From NCBI RefSeq assembly GCF_018614055.1, contig NZ_JAGGPB010000013.1:1-64000 (forward strand): a DNA stretch of 64,000 bases, read 5' to 3'. The notes under the pieces are model-generated. The model worked only from the letters and a program-made list of their open reading frames with translations. It did not search any database and was not told where the DNA came from. This document shows positions 7,298 through 16,144 of this stretch, piece after piece. The translations under genes and the position numbers were made by a program. This DNA comes from Streptomyces sp. ISL-98. Lineage in GTDB: Bacteria > Actinomycetota > Actinomycetes > Streptomycetales > Streptomycetaceae. Numbering within the stretch: position 1 is the stretch's first letter; every line of letters starts with the position of its first letter.

Positions 7298-8923
7298 ATG
7301 ACGACTCGTATCCTCCCGGCGGTCGGCGACCCGGACGCCGCCCGCGCCATCGCCACCCTCCTCAGCCAGCTCCCCGACGCGGAACCGGCCGCGCCCGTGG
7401 CCGACTCGACGTCGCTCCTGGACACCCTGGCGCGGCTCGCCGGCGAATCGATCGACGAGCTGCCCGAGGTGGTTCTGGTCCACGAGCGCATCGGGCCCGT
7501 CCCCGCCCTGGAGCTGATCCGGGAGGTCGCCCTCCGCTTCCCGGCCGTCGGCGTCGTCCTCATCACGGCCGACGCGAGCCCCGTCCTCTTCACGGCGGCG
7601 ATGGACTCGGGTGCGCGCGGCCTCATCGGCCTCCCCATGGGATACGAGGAGCTGGCGGCCCGTGTGCAGGGCGCTGCGTCCTGGTCCACAGGTGTACGCC
7701 GTCACCTCGGCACCGGCACGGACGTCTTCACCGGCCCGGGCGGCACGGTGTGCACGGTGACGGGCGCCAAGGGCGGTATGGGCGCCACGGTCACGGCGGT
7801 CCAACTCGCCCTGGCGGCACGGGCATCCGGTCGTACGGTCGCGCTCGTCGACCTGGATCTTCAGTCCGGGGACGTGGCGTCGTATCTGGACGTGCAGTTC
7901 CGCCGCTCGATCGTCGACCTGGCCGGAATCTCCGACATCTCGCCGCGCGTCCTCCAAGACGCGGTCTTCACCCACCCCACGGGCCTCGGCCTGCTGCTCG
8001 CACCGAACGAGGGCGAGCGCGGCGAGGAGGTCACCGACCGGGTGGCGCGGCAGGTGGTGAGCGCGCTGCGCAACCGCTACGAGGTTGTGATCGTCGACTG
8101 CGGCACCCAGATGAACAGCGCGAACGCGGCGGCCGTCGAGATGGCCGACCAGGCGGTGCTCGTCGTGACACCGGACGTGGTGGCGGTACGGGCGGCCAAG
8201 CGCATGGTGCGGATGTGGGACCGCCTGCAGATCCGCAAGGCGGAGGAGACGATCACGGTCGTCAACCGCCACACCCGCAACACGGAGATCCAGCCGCCGA
8301 TCGTCGAGCGCATCACCGGCACGAAGGTCGCGCGCATCACGGTCCCGTCCCACTACAAGGAACTCCAGTCGGCGTCGGACGCCGGCCGCATGCAGGACCT
8401 GGACAGCCGAAGCACGGTCAAGCAAGCACTGTGGGCACTCGCAGGGGAGCTGGGGCTGGTGAAGACGGCGGAGGACCCGGGAGCACCGGGCGGCAAGGGC
8501 GGGCGGCTGCGCAGCGACCGCGGCGCGATCGGGCTGCGGGGCAGGGGCGGGCGCGACAAGGGTGCGGCGACGGTGGAGTTCGCCGGGATGGCGCCGCTGA
8601 TCCTGTTCGTACTGGTGGCGATGTGGCAGGCGGTGCTGTTCGGCTACACCTTCACGCTCGCGGGAAACGCGGCGGACGAGGGGGCGCGGGCGGCCACGGC
8701 GGCGGCAACGCTCGGGGAGGACGCGCAGGCGGCGTGCGAGTCGGCCGCGAAGCAGAACCTGCCGGGCAGCTGGCAGGGCAACGCGGAGATCAACTGCCCG
8801 GAGGAAGGCAACCTGCGGGTCGCCAAGGTCAAGCTCCACACACCGGTTCTCTTCCCCGGCGCGGGCACCTTCCCGTGGGACGTGGACGCGAGCGCGGGCG
8901 CGGCGAAGGAGGGGGAAGGGTGA
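7298..8923 (+). CDS. tadZ: TadZ/CpaE-like ATPase fused to a TadE-like pseudopilin
   Basis: A 541-residue two-part protein. Residues about 1-130 form a receiver-like domain. Residues about 145-390 form a ParA/MinD-type ATPase with deviant Walker A TGAKGGMGATVT and the segments VALVDLDLQSGD and YEVVIVDCG, as in TadZ/CpaE, which sets the position of the Tad machine. After a Gly/Arg-rich linker the C-terminus is a TadE-type pseudopilin: DKGAATVEFAGMAPLILFVLVAM, a class III signal with Glu at +5 and a membrane helix. In most bacteria these are separate proteins. No frameshift is visible, since the frame is open and GC-biased throughout. The ATG has GTGAGG upstream. Confidence 0.85.
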   Translation: MTTRILPAVGDPDAARAIATLLSQLPDAEPAAPVADSTSLLDTLARLAGESIDELPEVVLVHERIGPVPALELIREVALRFPAVGVVLITADASPVLFTAAMDSGARGLIGLPMGYEELAARVQGAASWSTGVRRHLGTGTDVFTGPGGTVCTVTGAKGGMGATVTAVQLALAARASGRTVALVDLDLQSGDVASYLDVQFRRSIVDLAGISDISPRVLQDAVFTHPTGLGLLLAPNEGERGEEVTDRVARQVVSALRNRYEVVIVDCGTQMNSANAAAVEMADQAVLVVTPDVVAVRAAKRMVRMWDRLQIRKAEETITVVNRHTRNTEIQPPIVERITGTKVARITVPSHYKELQSASDAGRMQDLDSRSTVKQALWALAGELGLVKTAEDPGAPGGKGGRLRSDRGAIGLRGRGGRDKGAATVEFAGMAPLILFVLVAMWQAVLFGYTFTLAGNAADEGARAATAAATLGEDAQAACESAAKQNLPGSWQGNAEINCPEEGNLRVAKVKLHTPVLFPGAGTFPWDVDASAGAAKEGEG

Positions 8924-9336
8924 TGGCGACGACGATCGCGACCAGAGCCACGGCCCGCGTACGGACTGCCGTACGCAGCACGAAGGAACAGCGCGACCGG
9001 GGCGTATCGACCCTGGAGTTCGCGGGCTTCCTGCCGGTCCTGCTGTTCGTGGCCATGGCCACGATCCAGCTCGGGATCATCGGTTACGCGGGGTCCCAGG
9101 CGGGGACGGCGGCGCGTGCGGCTGCGCGTACGGAGGCGCAGGAGGAGTTGCGGGGGCAGGGGGAGGCGACTGGCCTGGCGGCGATCAGCGACTGGCTGGC
9201 CGACGGCGCGTCCATCCCCACTGTCAACAACGGCGACACGGTGACGGCGACCGCCAGCATCAAGATCCCTTCTGTCATCCCCGGCTTCAACGGTTTCAAG
9301 GACGCCAGGCATGAAGTGACCATGCCGGCCGAGTAG
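8923..9336 (+). CDS. tadE: TadE-like minor pilin
   Basis: A 137-residue TadE-family pseudopilin. After a basic N-terminus of about 27 residues comes RGVSTLEFAGFLPVLLFVAM, a prepilin peptidase motif with Glu at +5 followed by the membrane helix. A small extracytoplasmic domain follows, containing ARAAARTEAQE and several beta-prone segments. The ATG overlaps the preceding stop by one base (TGATG) and follows a GGAGGGGGAAGGG run, so it is translationally coupled to the TadZ-TadE fusion. It may partner the fused TadE domain, as TadE and TadF do elsewhere. Confidence 0.85.
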   Translation: MATTIATRATARVRTAVRSTKEQRDRGVSTLEFAGFLPVLLFVAMATIQLGIIGYAGSQAGTAARAAARTEAQEELRGQGEATGLAAISDWLADGASIPTVNNGDTVTATASIKIPSVIPGFNGFKDARHEVTMPAE

Positions 9337-9377
9337 CCCGACCCCCGTACGAGAGATCCGAGCGAGGAGCTACGTAA

Positions 9378-10715
9378 ATGAGTCTGCGGGCACGCATCAC
9401 CGCCCCCGAGGAGCACGTCGGCGGACGGGAGGACGGCCACTTGGTCGCCACGTACCGCTCGAAGCTGCTCGAGGAGATCGACCTCGCGGAGATGTCCTCG
9501 CTCGCGGCCGCCGAGCGCCGGGCCCGCCTGGAGCGCGTACTCGGCCACATCATCAGCCGCGAGGGCCCGGTCCTCTCCACCTCCGAGCGCTCCCAGCTGA
9601 TCCGACGGGTCGTCGACGAAGCGCTCGGGCTCGGCGTACTCGAACCTCTCCTCGAAGACGCGTCCATCACCGAAATCATGGTGAACGGCCCCGACTCGAT
9701 CTTCGTCGAGCGGGCCGGCCGGGTCGAGCAGCTCCCGATGCGATTCGCGTCCAACGAGCAGCTCATGCAGACCATCGAGCGCATCGTCTCCACCGTCAAC
9801 CGCCGGGTGGACGAGTCGAATCCGATGGTCGACGCCCGCCTGCCGTCCGGCGAGCGCGTCAACGTCATCATCCCGCCGCTGTCGCTGACCGGCGCTACGC
9901 TCACGATCCGCCGCTTCCCGCGTGCGTACCGGCTCCAGGAGCTGATCAGCCTCGGCACGCTCGACGAGCAGATGCTGATGCTGCTCTCGGCGTTCGTACG
10001 CGCCCGCTTCAACGTCATCGTCTCGGGCGGTACGGGCTCGGGCAAGACCACGCTCCTCAACGCCCTGTCCGGCCTCATCCCGGACCACGAGCGCATCATC
10101 ACCGTCGAGGACGCGGCCGAGCTCCAGCTTCAGCAGGCCCACGTCGTACGCCTGGAGACGCGTCCACCGAACGTCGAGGGCAAGGGTCAGATCACCATTC
10201 GCGATCTCGTACGCAACTCCCTGCGTATGCGCCCCGACCGCATCATCGTCGGTGAGGTCCGCGGAGGCGAGACGCTTGACATGCTCCAGGCAATGTCGAC
10301 CGGTCACGACGGCTCGCTCGCCACGGTCCACTCCAACAGCGCCGAGGACGCGCTGATGCGCCTGCAGACCCTCGGCTCCATGTCGGAGGTCGAGATCCCG
10401 TTCGAGGCGCTGAGGGACCAGATCAACAGCGCGGTCGACGTCATCGTCCAGCTCAGCCGTCTCGCCGACGGCTCCCGCAAGGTCAGCGAGATCGCGATTC
10501 TGGTGTCCCACGGCCGCGAACCGTTCCAGATAGCCACCGTTTCGCGCTTCCTCGCCCAGCCGATGAGCGCGGACCGCAGGGTCCACGGCCAGTTCCAGCA
10601 CCTGCCGCTGCCGCGCCGTGTCGCGGAACGCATCCACCTCGCCAACGAGCCCGTCCCGCCGGCCTTCGGCGTGGCCGACGACCACGACTCCCTTTACGTC
10701 CGAGAGGCCCTGTAG
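9378..10715 (+). CDS. tadA: Tad pilus assembly ATPase TadA/CpaF
   Basis: A 445-residue hexameric secretion ATPase of the GspE/VirB11 superfamily that powers pilin polymerisation. Visible landmarks are the N-terminal domain, then [15 protein letters not shown], Walker [11 protein letters not shown] at about residues 216-225, Walker B region [14 protein letters not shown] and the His box [13 protein letters not shown]. Length is normal for the family. GAGGAG lies 9 bases before the ATG. It sits between tadE and tadB in one operon, with 41 and 8 bp spacings. Confidence 0.96.
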   Translation: MSLRARITAPEEHVGGREDGHLVATYRSKLLEEIDLAEMSSLAAAERRARLERVLGHIISREGPVLSTSERSQLIRRVVDEALGLGVLEPLLEDASITEIMVNGPDSIFVERAGRVEQLPMRFASNEQLMQTIERIVSTVNRRVDESNPMVDARLPSGERVNVIIPPLSLTGATLTIRRFPRAYRLQELISLGTLDEQMLMLLSAFVRARFNVIVSGGTGSGKTTLLNALSGLIPDHERIITVEDAAELQLQQAHVVRLETRPPNVEGKGQITIRDLVRNSLRMRPDRIIVGEVRGGETLDMLQAMSTGHDGSLATVHSNSAEDALMRLQTLGSMSEVEIPFEALRDQINSAVDVIVQLSRLADGSRKVSEIAILVSHGREPFQIATVSRFLAQPMSADRRVHGQFQHLPLPRRVAERIHLANEPVPPAFGVADDHDSLYVREAL

Positions 10716-10723
10716 GTACGCCC

Positions 10724-11659
10724 ATGAACAGTCCCGCAATGCTGGCGATCGGCAGCACGCTGCTCTGCGGCGTCCTGGGTGTCGCAGGAATCCACACCTA
10801 CGCCTCGGGCAAGGCCCAGCGCGCCGCGCTGCTGGACAGGCTCGCCATCACCGGCCCCCACGAGACCGGGCGGCCACGACGCTTCACCGGAATAGACCGG
10901 CGGCTGAGGAAGACCGCGCTGGGGAAACGGATCCAGCTGAAGCTCGCAGTGACGGGTCTCGACCTCACGCCCGGCGAATTCTTCGTCTACATGGTCGCGG
11001 GCGTGGCCGCGCTGTGGATGATCGCGTCGTCCGTCCTCGCGCCGTTCTTCGGGCCCATTGCCGGACTTGTCGCCCTGTGGGCCGCCAACACCTTCCTGAA
11101 CTGGCAGCGGCAGAAGCGCATCGAGAAGTTCATCAACCAGCTCCCCGACCTCTCCCGCATCCTCGCGAACGCGACGGCGGCGGGGCTGGCTCTGCGTACA
11201 GCGCTGGGCATGGCGGCGGAGGAGCTCGAAGCGCCGGCAGGCGAGGAACTAGCCCTTGTGACGAGCCAGTTGATGGTGGGACGTTCGATCGACGACGCCC
11301 TGGGCGAACTGTCCGAACGCCTGCCCTCCCGCGAACTCGTCGTACTCGTGACCACCCTCGTCCTGTCCAACCAGGCAGGTGGCGCAGTCGTCGGCTCACT
11401 CCGCAACCTCACGGAGACGCTGGAGGAGCGCAAGGAGACCCGACGCGAGGTACGGACGATGCTCTCGGAGGTCAACGCGACGGCGTACACCATCCCGATG
11501 CTCGGCCTGGGAGCCCTGCTGATGATGAACTCCATCACCCCCGGATCCCTGGAGCGTACGACCGGATCCACCATCGGCCAGGGAGCCGTGATCCTCGCCC
11601 TGGGCCTCTACACGCTCGGCTTCATCGTGATCCGCCGCCTGGGGAAGATCGAGGTCTGA
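10724..11659 (+). CDS. tadB: Tad inner-membrane platform protein TadB
   Basis: A 311-residue T2SSF-domain membrane protein. There is an N-terminal helix (residues 5-27), a pair of helices near 85-125, the conserved cytoplasmic segment FINQLPDLSRILANATAAGLALRTAL, and C-terminal helices near 250-300. Together with TadC it forms the membrane platform on which TadA acts. It is 1 bp before tadC. Confidence 0.93.
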   Translation: MNSPAMLAIGSTLLCGVLGVAGIHTYASGKAQRAALLDRLAITGPHETGRPRRFTGIDRRLRKTALGKRIQLKLAVTGLDLTPGEFFVYMVAGVAALWMIASSVLAPFFGPIAGLVALWAANTFLNWQRQKRIEKFINQLPDLSRILANATAAGLALRTALGMAAEELEAPAGEELALVTSQLMVGRSIDDALGELSERLPSRELVVLVTTLVLSNQAGGAVVGSLRNLTETLEERKETRREVRTMLSEVNATAYTIPMLGLGALLMMNSITPGSLERTTGSTIGQGAVILALGLYTLGFIVIRRLGKIEV

Positions 11660-11660
11660 C

Positions 11661-12551
11661 ATGGAACTGCTCCTCGCCACCGTCGTCGGGCTGAGCGTCG
11701 TGGGCGCCATCCAGGGCATCCGGATGTACCGGGCGGATGCCAAGCTCCCCGGCGACCTCGCGGTCGCCCTCGAAGTCGGCGCGACCCGCGTCAAGGGGCC
11801 CGAGTCGGCGGTCGACCGCATGGGCATCCGCTTCGCTCCGCAGGTCCTGAAGGTGATGGGACCCAAGCAGGTCGACGCCAAGCGCCGGAAGATCGACATG
11901 GCGGGCAACCCGGGCGGCCTGACCATAGACCGGTACGCCGCCCGCCGCGCGGTCTACGGAATCTTCGGCGTCGTCGTCGGACTCTCCTTCATCGCCAACG
12001 GACAGCTCCTCTTCGCCGTCTTCACCTTCGCCTTCGGCCTCTTCGCCGCCGACGTCTCGATCTGGTCGGCGATGAGAGAGCGCAAGGAGGTCATCGAGCG
12101 CACCCTGCCCGACTTCCTCGACGTCCTCGCCGTCGTCGTCAGCGCGGGCCTCGGCTTCCGCCAGGCCCTGGAACGCGTCTCGGAGAAGTACTCGGGCCCC
12201 TGGGCCGACGAACTCCGCATCACCCTGCGTCAGATGGACATGGGCGTGAGCCGCCGCCAGGCCTTCGAGGAACTGCGCAGGCGCAACGACTCCGAGCAGG
12301 TCGCCCAGTTCGTCACCGCCCTCCAGCAGGGCGAGGAGCTGGGTGCCCCCATCGCCGACACGCTGATCCAGATCGCCAACGACATGCGGCGTACGGACGC
12401 CCAGAACTCCCGGCGCCGCGCCGCCAAAGCCGTACCCAAGACCACCATGGTCACCGTCACCTTCATGATTCCGGCGACGCTGATCCTCATCGTGGCCAGC
12501 ATGTTCCTGGGTTCCGAGAACGACAGCTTCGGCTCCATCCTGGGCGGCTGA
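11661..12551 (+). CDS. tadC: Tad inner-membrane platform protein TadC
   Basis: A 296-residue T2SSF-domain membrane protein paired with TadB. The cytoplasmic segment TLPDFLDVLAVVVSAGLGFRQALERV matches the family, with RRQAFEELRRRNDSEQVAQFVTAL downstream. Helices are at the N-terminus, around 100-135 and at the C-terminus. The first 90 residues resemble the extra N-terminal region seen in actinobacterial TadC proteins. The gene starts 1 bp after tadB and ends 2 bp before the histidine kinase, so the kinase shares the transcript. Confidence 0.93.
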   Translation: MELLLATVVGLSVVGAIQGIRMYRADAKLPGDLAVALEVGATRVKGPESAVDRMGIRFAPQVLKVMGPKQVDAKRRKIDMAGNPGGLTIDRYAARRAVYGIFGVVVGLSFIANGQLLFAVFTFAFGLFAADVSIWSAMRERKEVIERTLPDFLDVLAVVVSAGLGFRQALERVSEKYSGPWADELRITLRQMDMGVSRRQAFEELRRRNDSEQVAQFVTALQQGEELGAPIADTLIQIANDMRRTDAQNSRRRAAKAVPKTTMVTVTFMIPATLILIVASMFLGSENDSFGSILGG

Positions 12552-12553
12552 CC

Positions 12554-13939
12554 ATGGCCCTGCCGACGATCCGCCTACGAGGCGGCATCCTGCACGGCGG
12601 CGCCGCCGCGCCCGAAGCCCCCACCGCCTCCGCCCTCGCCCAGGACATCCCGGCCCCCAGCATCCCGATCCAGCTCAACGCGCTCCAGGCGCTGTGCCGT
12701 CAGGTCTTCGGTTTCCGCCTCGCGATGATCGCGATCGGAGCGCCGTTCGCACTGGCGCGGGCGGCCGAGGGGACGGGCAGCTGGCTGGTGGGCGGGGCGG
12801 TGCTGTTCAGCTTCGTCGGCTCGTACGCGATGCTGCGCGACTGGGAGACGTTCGGTCCGCTCCTCATCAAGTACCGGGCGCTGCTGGGAGTGGACCTGGT
12901 CTTCGGCGGCGTACTGCTGCTCACCGCCTCGCCGGACTCGACACTCGGATACGCGAGTGTGTGCACCCCGCTCCTCGCGGGGCTGCTGTACGGCTGGCGG
13001 GGCGCGGGCATCTTCGCGGCGCTCCAGATCCTGGTCCTCGCGGTCGTCTACAGCGCGTGGCAGCAGTACCTGTCGGGCGGCGCCAGCACTCTCCTGATCA
13101 GCGGCTTCTGCGTGGCGGCGGGGATCATCGGCGTAACGCTGCGCAATCTGATGTTCCGGTTCGGTACGGCCACCCAGGCGCTGTCCGAAGCCAATGCGCG
13201 GCTGGCGGTCGGGCACGCGGTGGAGGACGAGCGGGCCCGGCTGGCCAGAGAGATGCACGACTCCGTCGCCAAGACCCTGCACGGTGTGGCGATGGCGGCG
13301 GAGGGCCTGGCCCAGTCGGCGGACCGGATGGACCCGCTCACCGTCAAACACCAGGCGGGTGTGGTCGCGCGTTCCGCGCGGCGGGCGGCGGCGGAATCCC
13401 GGGAGATCCTCTCCGACCTGCGCAGGCAGGCGGACTACGAGGGAGGGGGAGTGGACCTGATCGGCGAACTCACCGCTCGCACTGCCGACTTCGGAGCCCG
13501 CACCGGCATCCAGGCGGGGCTCCACACGATCGGCGGCGGACCGGTCCCGGCCGTTCCGCACGCCGTGGCCCGCCACGTCCTGACCATCGCCTCCGAGGCG
13601 CTGGAGAACAGCCACCGCCACGCTCACGCAACCCACGTGAGAGTCGAAATCGGCCTGACGGACGGGATGCTGACCGTCAGCGTGCTCGACAACGGCCGAG
13701 GCCTGCCGCCAGGCACCAGCCTGGACGACCTCCGCAAGGCGGGCCATTTCGGCCTGGTCGGCATGGTCGAGCGGGCCGCCGGAATCGGCGCCCGCATCCG
13801 CATCGGGCGAGGTCGCAGTGCGGGCGGCACCGAAGTACGCCTCGATCTGCCGGCAGCGGCGCTGGCGCCGGCGCGCACTGCACCATCACCCCAGTCGTCA
13901 CCACCGCTACCGCTGCTACCGCCACCGCTCGCGAACTGA
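12554..13939 (+). CDS. Sensor histidine kinase (NarL/DesK class) in the Tad operon
   Basis: A 461-residue membrane histidine kinase. About six hydrophobic segments fill residues 50-205. They are followed by the HisKA_3 dimerisation box RLAREMHDSVAKTLHG, with phospho-acceptor His at residue 235, and a HATPase domain (VLTIASEALENSHRHAHA, VLDNGRGLPPG, GHFGLVGMVERAAGIGARI). There is no recognisable extracellular sensor domain, so the signal is probably sensed in or near the membrane. It directly follows tadC and precedes its cognate response regulator by 49 bp. The placement suggests control of pilus or toxin-related genes. Confidence 0.92.
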   Translation: MALPTIRLRGGILHGGAAAPEAPTASALAQDIPAPSIPIQLNALQALCRQVFGFRLAMIAIGAPFALARAAEGTGSWLVGGAVLFSFVGSYAMLRDWETFGPLLIKYRALLGVDLVFGGVLLLTASPDSTLGYASVCTPLLAGLLYGWRGAGIFAALQILVLAVVYSAWQQYLSGGASTLLISGFCVAAGIIGVTLRNLMFRFGTATQALSEANARLAVGHAVEDERARLAREMHDSVAKTLHGVAMAAEGLAQSADRMDPLTVKHQAGVVARSARRAAAESREILSDLRRQADYEGGGVDLIGELTARTADFGARTGIQAGLHTIGGGPVPAVPHAVARHVLTIASEALENSHRHAHATHVRVEIGLTDGMLTVSVLDNGRGLPPGTSLDDLRKAGHFGLVGMVERAAGIGARIRIGRGRSAGGTEVRLDLPAAALAPARTAPSPQSSPPLPLLPPPLAN

Positions 13940-13988
13940 TCCGTCAATTCAATCCACCGTCCCCCCACTCCCGAGAGGAGGCCGCACC

Positions 13989-15089
13989 ATGCCGGACGAA
14001 AGCTCGTACAGCTCCGGGCCCCACCAGTCCGTGTCGTCCCCGTCGCACGTGTCCCAGCACACGTCCTCGCACACGATCGAACCCCGCTCGGAACACACCC
14101 CCGCCGGGGTCCGCGTTCCCCCGCCGGCGGCGGCATTCCCCGATCCGTCCCCCAACCGTTCCCCCAACCCTTCCCTCGACCCCTTCGGTCCGCCGAGTAT
14201 CCTGCGCGTCGTCATCGCGGACGACAATCCGGTCGTACGGGCAGGCCTCACCGTCCTGCTCGGCGGCCGCGACGACGTCGAGGTCGTCGCGGAGGCGGCC
14301 GACGGCCGCGAGGCGCTGGCCGCCGCACAGCAGACCCGGCCGGACGTTGTCCTGCTGGACGTACGCATGCCCGGCGTCGACGGCATCTCCGCCCTGCCGT
14401 ACCTGGTCCAGGTGGCGCCGGTGATGATGCTGACGTACAGCCGCGAGAGCGAGATCGTGCGCGAGGCGCTGCGGCTGGGCGCGGGTGGCTACTTGGTGCA
14501 CGGCGAGTTCACCGCCGATCAACTGGTGGGCGCCGTACGCGACATCAAGGAGGGCCGCGCCCACTTCACGACCTCGGCGCAGAATGCCTTGCTGGCCCAT
14601 ATGCGGGGCGGTGGCGCGGGGGCGGCGGCCGGAGCGGAGCTGCCGGAGGGGCTCGGCACGGTGTACGCGACGGGCATCCCGTACACCGGCGCCGGTTCGA
14701 GCCGGATCCCTGGCCACTCGTCGGCCCACGATGCGACTGCACACGCTGCGCGGGAGGCCAACAGTGGGCCAGATGTCTCGAATTCGGCGCGACTCCCGGA
14801 AAACCCTTCGCAGATGCAATCGGGCATGGCACAGTATTCAACAGACCGGTCGCGGTCCCAGCGGCCGCACAACTTACAGGATTTCGGACTGAGTTCGAGG
14901 GAGGTGGAGGTCATGGATCTCATCGCGTCAGGCATGAGCAACCAGCAGATCGCCGCCACCTGCTTCATCAGCGAGAAGACCGTCAAGAACCACATCAACC
15001 GCATCTTCGCGAAACTTCACAGCGCGAGCAGGAGCGAAGCGATCGCGCTGTGGCTGGGCTCGGCAAGGGGGGCGACAGGTCGTGGCTGA
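13989..15089 (+). CDS. LuxR-type response regulator in the Tad operon
   Basis: A 366-residue response regulator, long for its class (usually about 220). Residues 1-70 are a Ser/Pro/His-rich low-complexity leader. The receiver domain starts at ILRVVIADDNPVVRAG, with phospho-acceptor Asp124 in VVLLDVRMPG. A linker of about 100 residues follows, then a LuxR HTH: LSSREVEVMDLIASGMSNQQIA and SEKTVKNHINRIFAKL. The ATG follows GAGAGGAGG. LuxR-type regulators bind inverted repeats, so it is the best local candidate for the TGGGCCC-N2-GGGCCCA sites at 15142, 34954, 35826 and 39072. That link is inferred. Confidence 0.92.
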   Translation: MPDESSYSSGPHQSVSSPSHVSQHTSSHTIEPRSEHTPAGVRVPPPAAAFPDPSPNRSPNPSLDPFGPPSILRVVIADDNPVVRAGLTVLLGGRDDVEVVAEAADGREALAAAQQTRPDVVLLDVRMPGVDGISALPYLVQVAPVMMLTYSRESEIVREALRLGAGGYLVHGEFTADQLVGAVRDIKEGRAHFTTSAQNALLAHMRGGGAGAAAGAELPEGLGTVYATGIPYTGAGSSRIPGHSSAHDATAHAAREANSGPDVSNSARLPENPSQMQSGMAQYSTDRSRSQRPHNLQDFGLSSREVEVMDLIASGMSNQQIAATCFISEKTVKNHINRIFAKLHSASRSEAIALWLGSARGATGRG

Positions 15090-15128
15090 GTGGACGACAG
15101 CGCCGACGGCGCGGGCCCAAGACGGGTT

Positions 15129-15186
15129 TTGGGCCCTGAGTTGGGCCCACGGGCCCTCTGCTGGGACACCTGCTCCGACGTACGTT
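15129..15186 (+). promoter_or_regulatory. Flp pilin promoter with GGGCCC palindrome (site A)
   Basis: The palindrome TGGGCCC-ac-GGGCCCT occupies 15142-15157, and TACGTT at 15181-15186 is a TAnnnT -10 box 31.5 bp from the palindrome centre. The 28 bases 15129-15156 match the toxin upstream region (35813-35840) at 22 of 28 positions. Extra GGGCCC half sites lie just upstream (15110-15136). The expected transcript has a leader of about 65 nt. Confidence 0.65.
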
Positions 15187-15259
15187 TCTCGTGTCGCTTC
15201 AGACCAAGAGACGTACATGTCGGCCGGCTACCGGTCGGCCGAACCCGGAGGGTCACGCC

Positions 15260-15508
15260 ATGACGAAGGACATCGTTCTCAGGACCACCGTGAACACGCA
15301 GATCGCGGCGCGCAACTGGCGCGACACGGTGATCACCCGGATGCGGAAGCGCGGCTCGGACGAGGGTGCGAGCATGGTGGAGTACGCGGGTCTGGTGATC
15401 ATCGTTGCGGCGATCATCGGGCTGGTGAAGGGTCTGAACCTGGACACCAAGATTTCCACGGCGGTCGGTGCGGCGGTGGACAAGGTGCTTGGCGGCGGCG
15501 GCGGGTGA
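15260..15508 (+). CDS. flp: Flp family major pilin
   Basis: An 82-residue Flp prepilin. A 36-residue basic leader ends in Gly36, and cleavage there leaves ASMVEYAGLVIIVAAIIGLV with Glu41 at +5 and Tyr at +6, the Flp hallmark. The hydrophobic helix is followed by a short Gly-rich tail. It would be the main subunit of the Tad pilus built by TadA/B/C, with the peptidase at 39124 as the candidate processing enzyme. The ATG has CGGAGGG 8 nt upstream. Its mature helix closely resembles the N-terminus of the toxin at 35876. Confidence 0.93.
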   Translation: MTKDIVLRTTVNTQIAARNWRDTVITRMRKRGSDEGASMVEYAGLVIIVAAIIGLVKGLNLDTKISTAVGAAVDKVLGGGGG

Positions 15509-16113
15509 TCGCTCCCCACCAGCAAGACCGAGGGCAGACCCTCCCCATCTACGTTGTGGTGGTGGGGGGTCTGCTCTTTCTTGCGTTCGTCTACTTTGCC
15601 TTTGCCCAGGCCGCAGTTGCTCGAAATGGAGCCCAGTCAGCCGCCGACGCAGCCGCGCTGGCGGCTGCGCAGGATGTCCGCGACGAACTGACGGACGGTT
15701 TCGAGGACTCGATCGGTGATGCGGACAAATGGATCGAGTGGATTCTGGCCGAGGGGAACTACCCAGGACTCGGGTACGAAGCCGCCGCCAGGCAACTGGC
15801 CGGCGAAAACGACGCCGACCTGCTGGCCCTCAACCCGACGCTGCTCAGGGGGGATCCGGCCTTCGCAGCGGAGGTCAAGACCCGCTACACCGTCGGGGAG
15901 TCCGCCATTCCCGGCACGGAGAAGAAGAAGGCCGTGGCAACAGCAACTGCCGTGATCGAGCCTCGATGCACAGTGACTCCGTCGAGCAATCCCCTGAAGC
16001 TCATCGAATTCGACTGCGAAGGCAGCGGACATTGGGAGATCGACCCCAAGGACTTCGTGACCGGAGACCTGCCCGAGGCCAAGGATCTCTACTCCGTACA
16101 CCTGGCTGAGTAA
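15505..16113 (+). CDS. TadG-like pilus-associated protein
   Basis: A 202-residue protein beginning DRGQTLPIYVVVVGGLLFLAFVYFAFAQAAVARNGAQSAA, which is the PF13400 (TadE/G-like) membrane anchor with the helix that continues into an Ala-rich amphipathic stalk. The rest is extracytoplasmic. Two cysteines in EPRCTVTPSSNPLKLIEFDCEG may form a disulfide. GTG overlaps the pilin stop by 4 bp (GTGA), so it is coupled to flp. It probably anchors or terminates the pilus; the exact role is unknown. Confidence 0.85.
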   Translation: MIAPHQQDRGQTLPIYVVVVGGLLFLAFVYFAFAQAAVARNGAQSAADAAALAAAQDVRDELTDGFEDSIGDADKWIEWILAEGNYPGLGYEAAARQLAGENDADLLALNPTLLRGDPAFAAEVKTRYTVGESAIPGTEKKKAVATATAVIEPRCTVTPSSNPLKLIEFDCEGSGHWEIDPKDFVTGDLPEAKDLYSVHLAE

Positions 16114-16144
16114 GAGCGAACGACAAGACAAGGAAGAGCTGTTG

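Noticed and set aside
6586..7689. 367-codon minus-strand frame over cpaB and tadZ
   Set aside because: Antisense shadow with Arg/Ala/Gly bias and no motif.
9084..10739. 551-codon minus-strand frame over tadA
   Set aside because: Antisense shadow; the plus strand encodes an intact TadA with Walker motifs.
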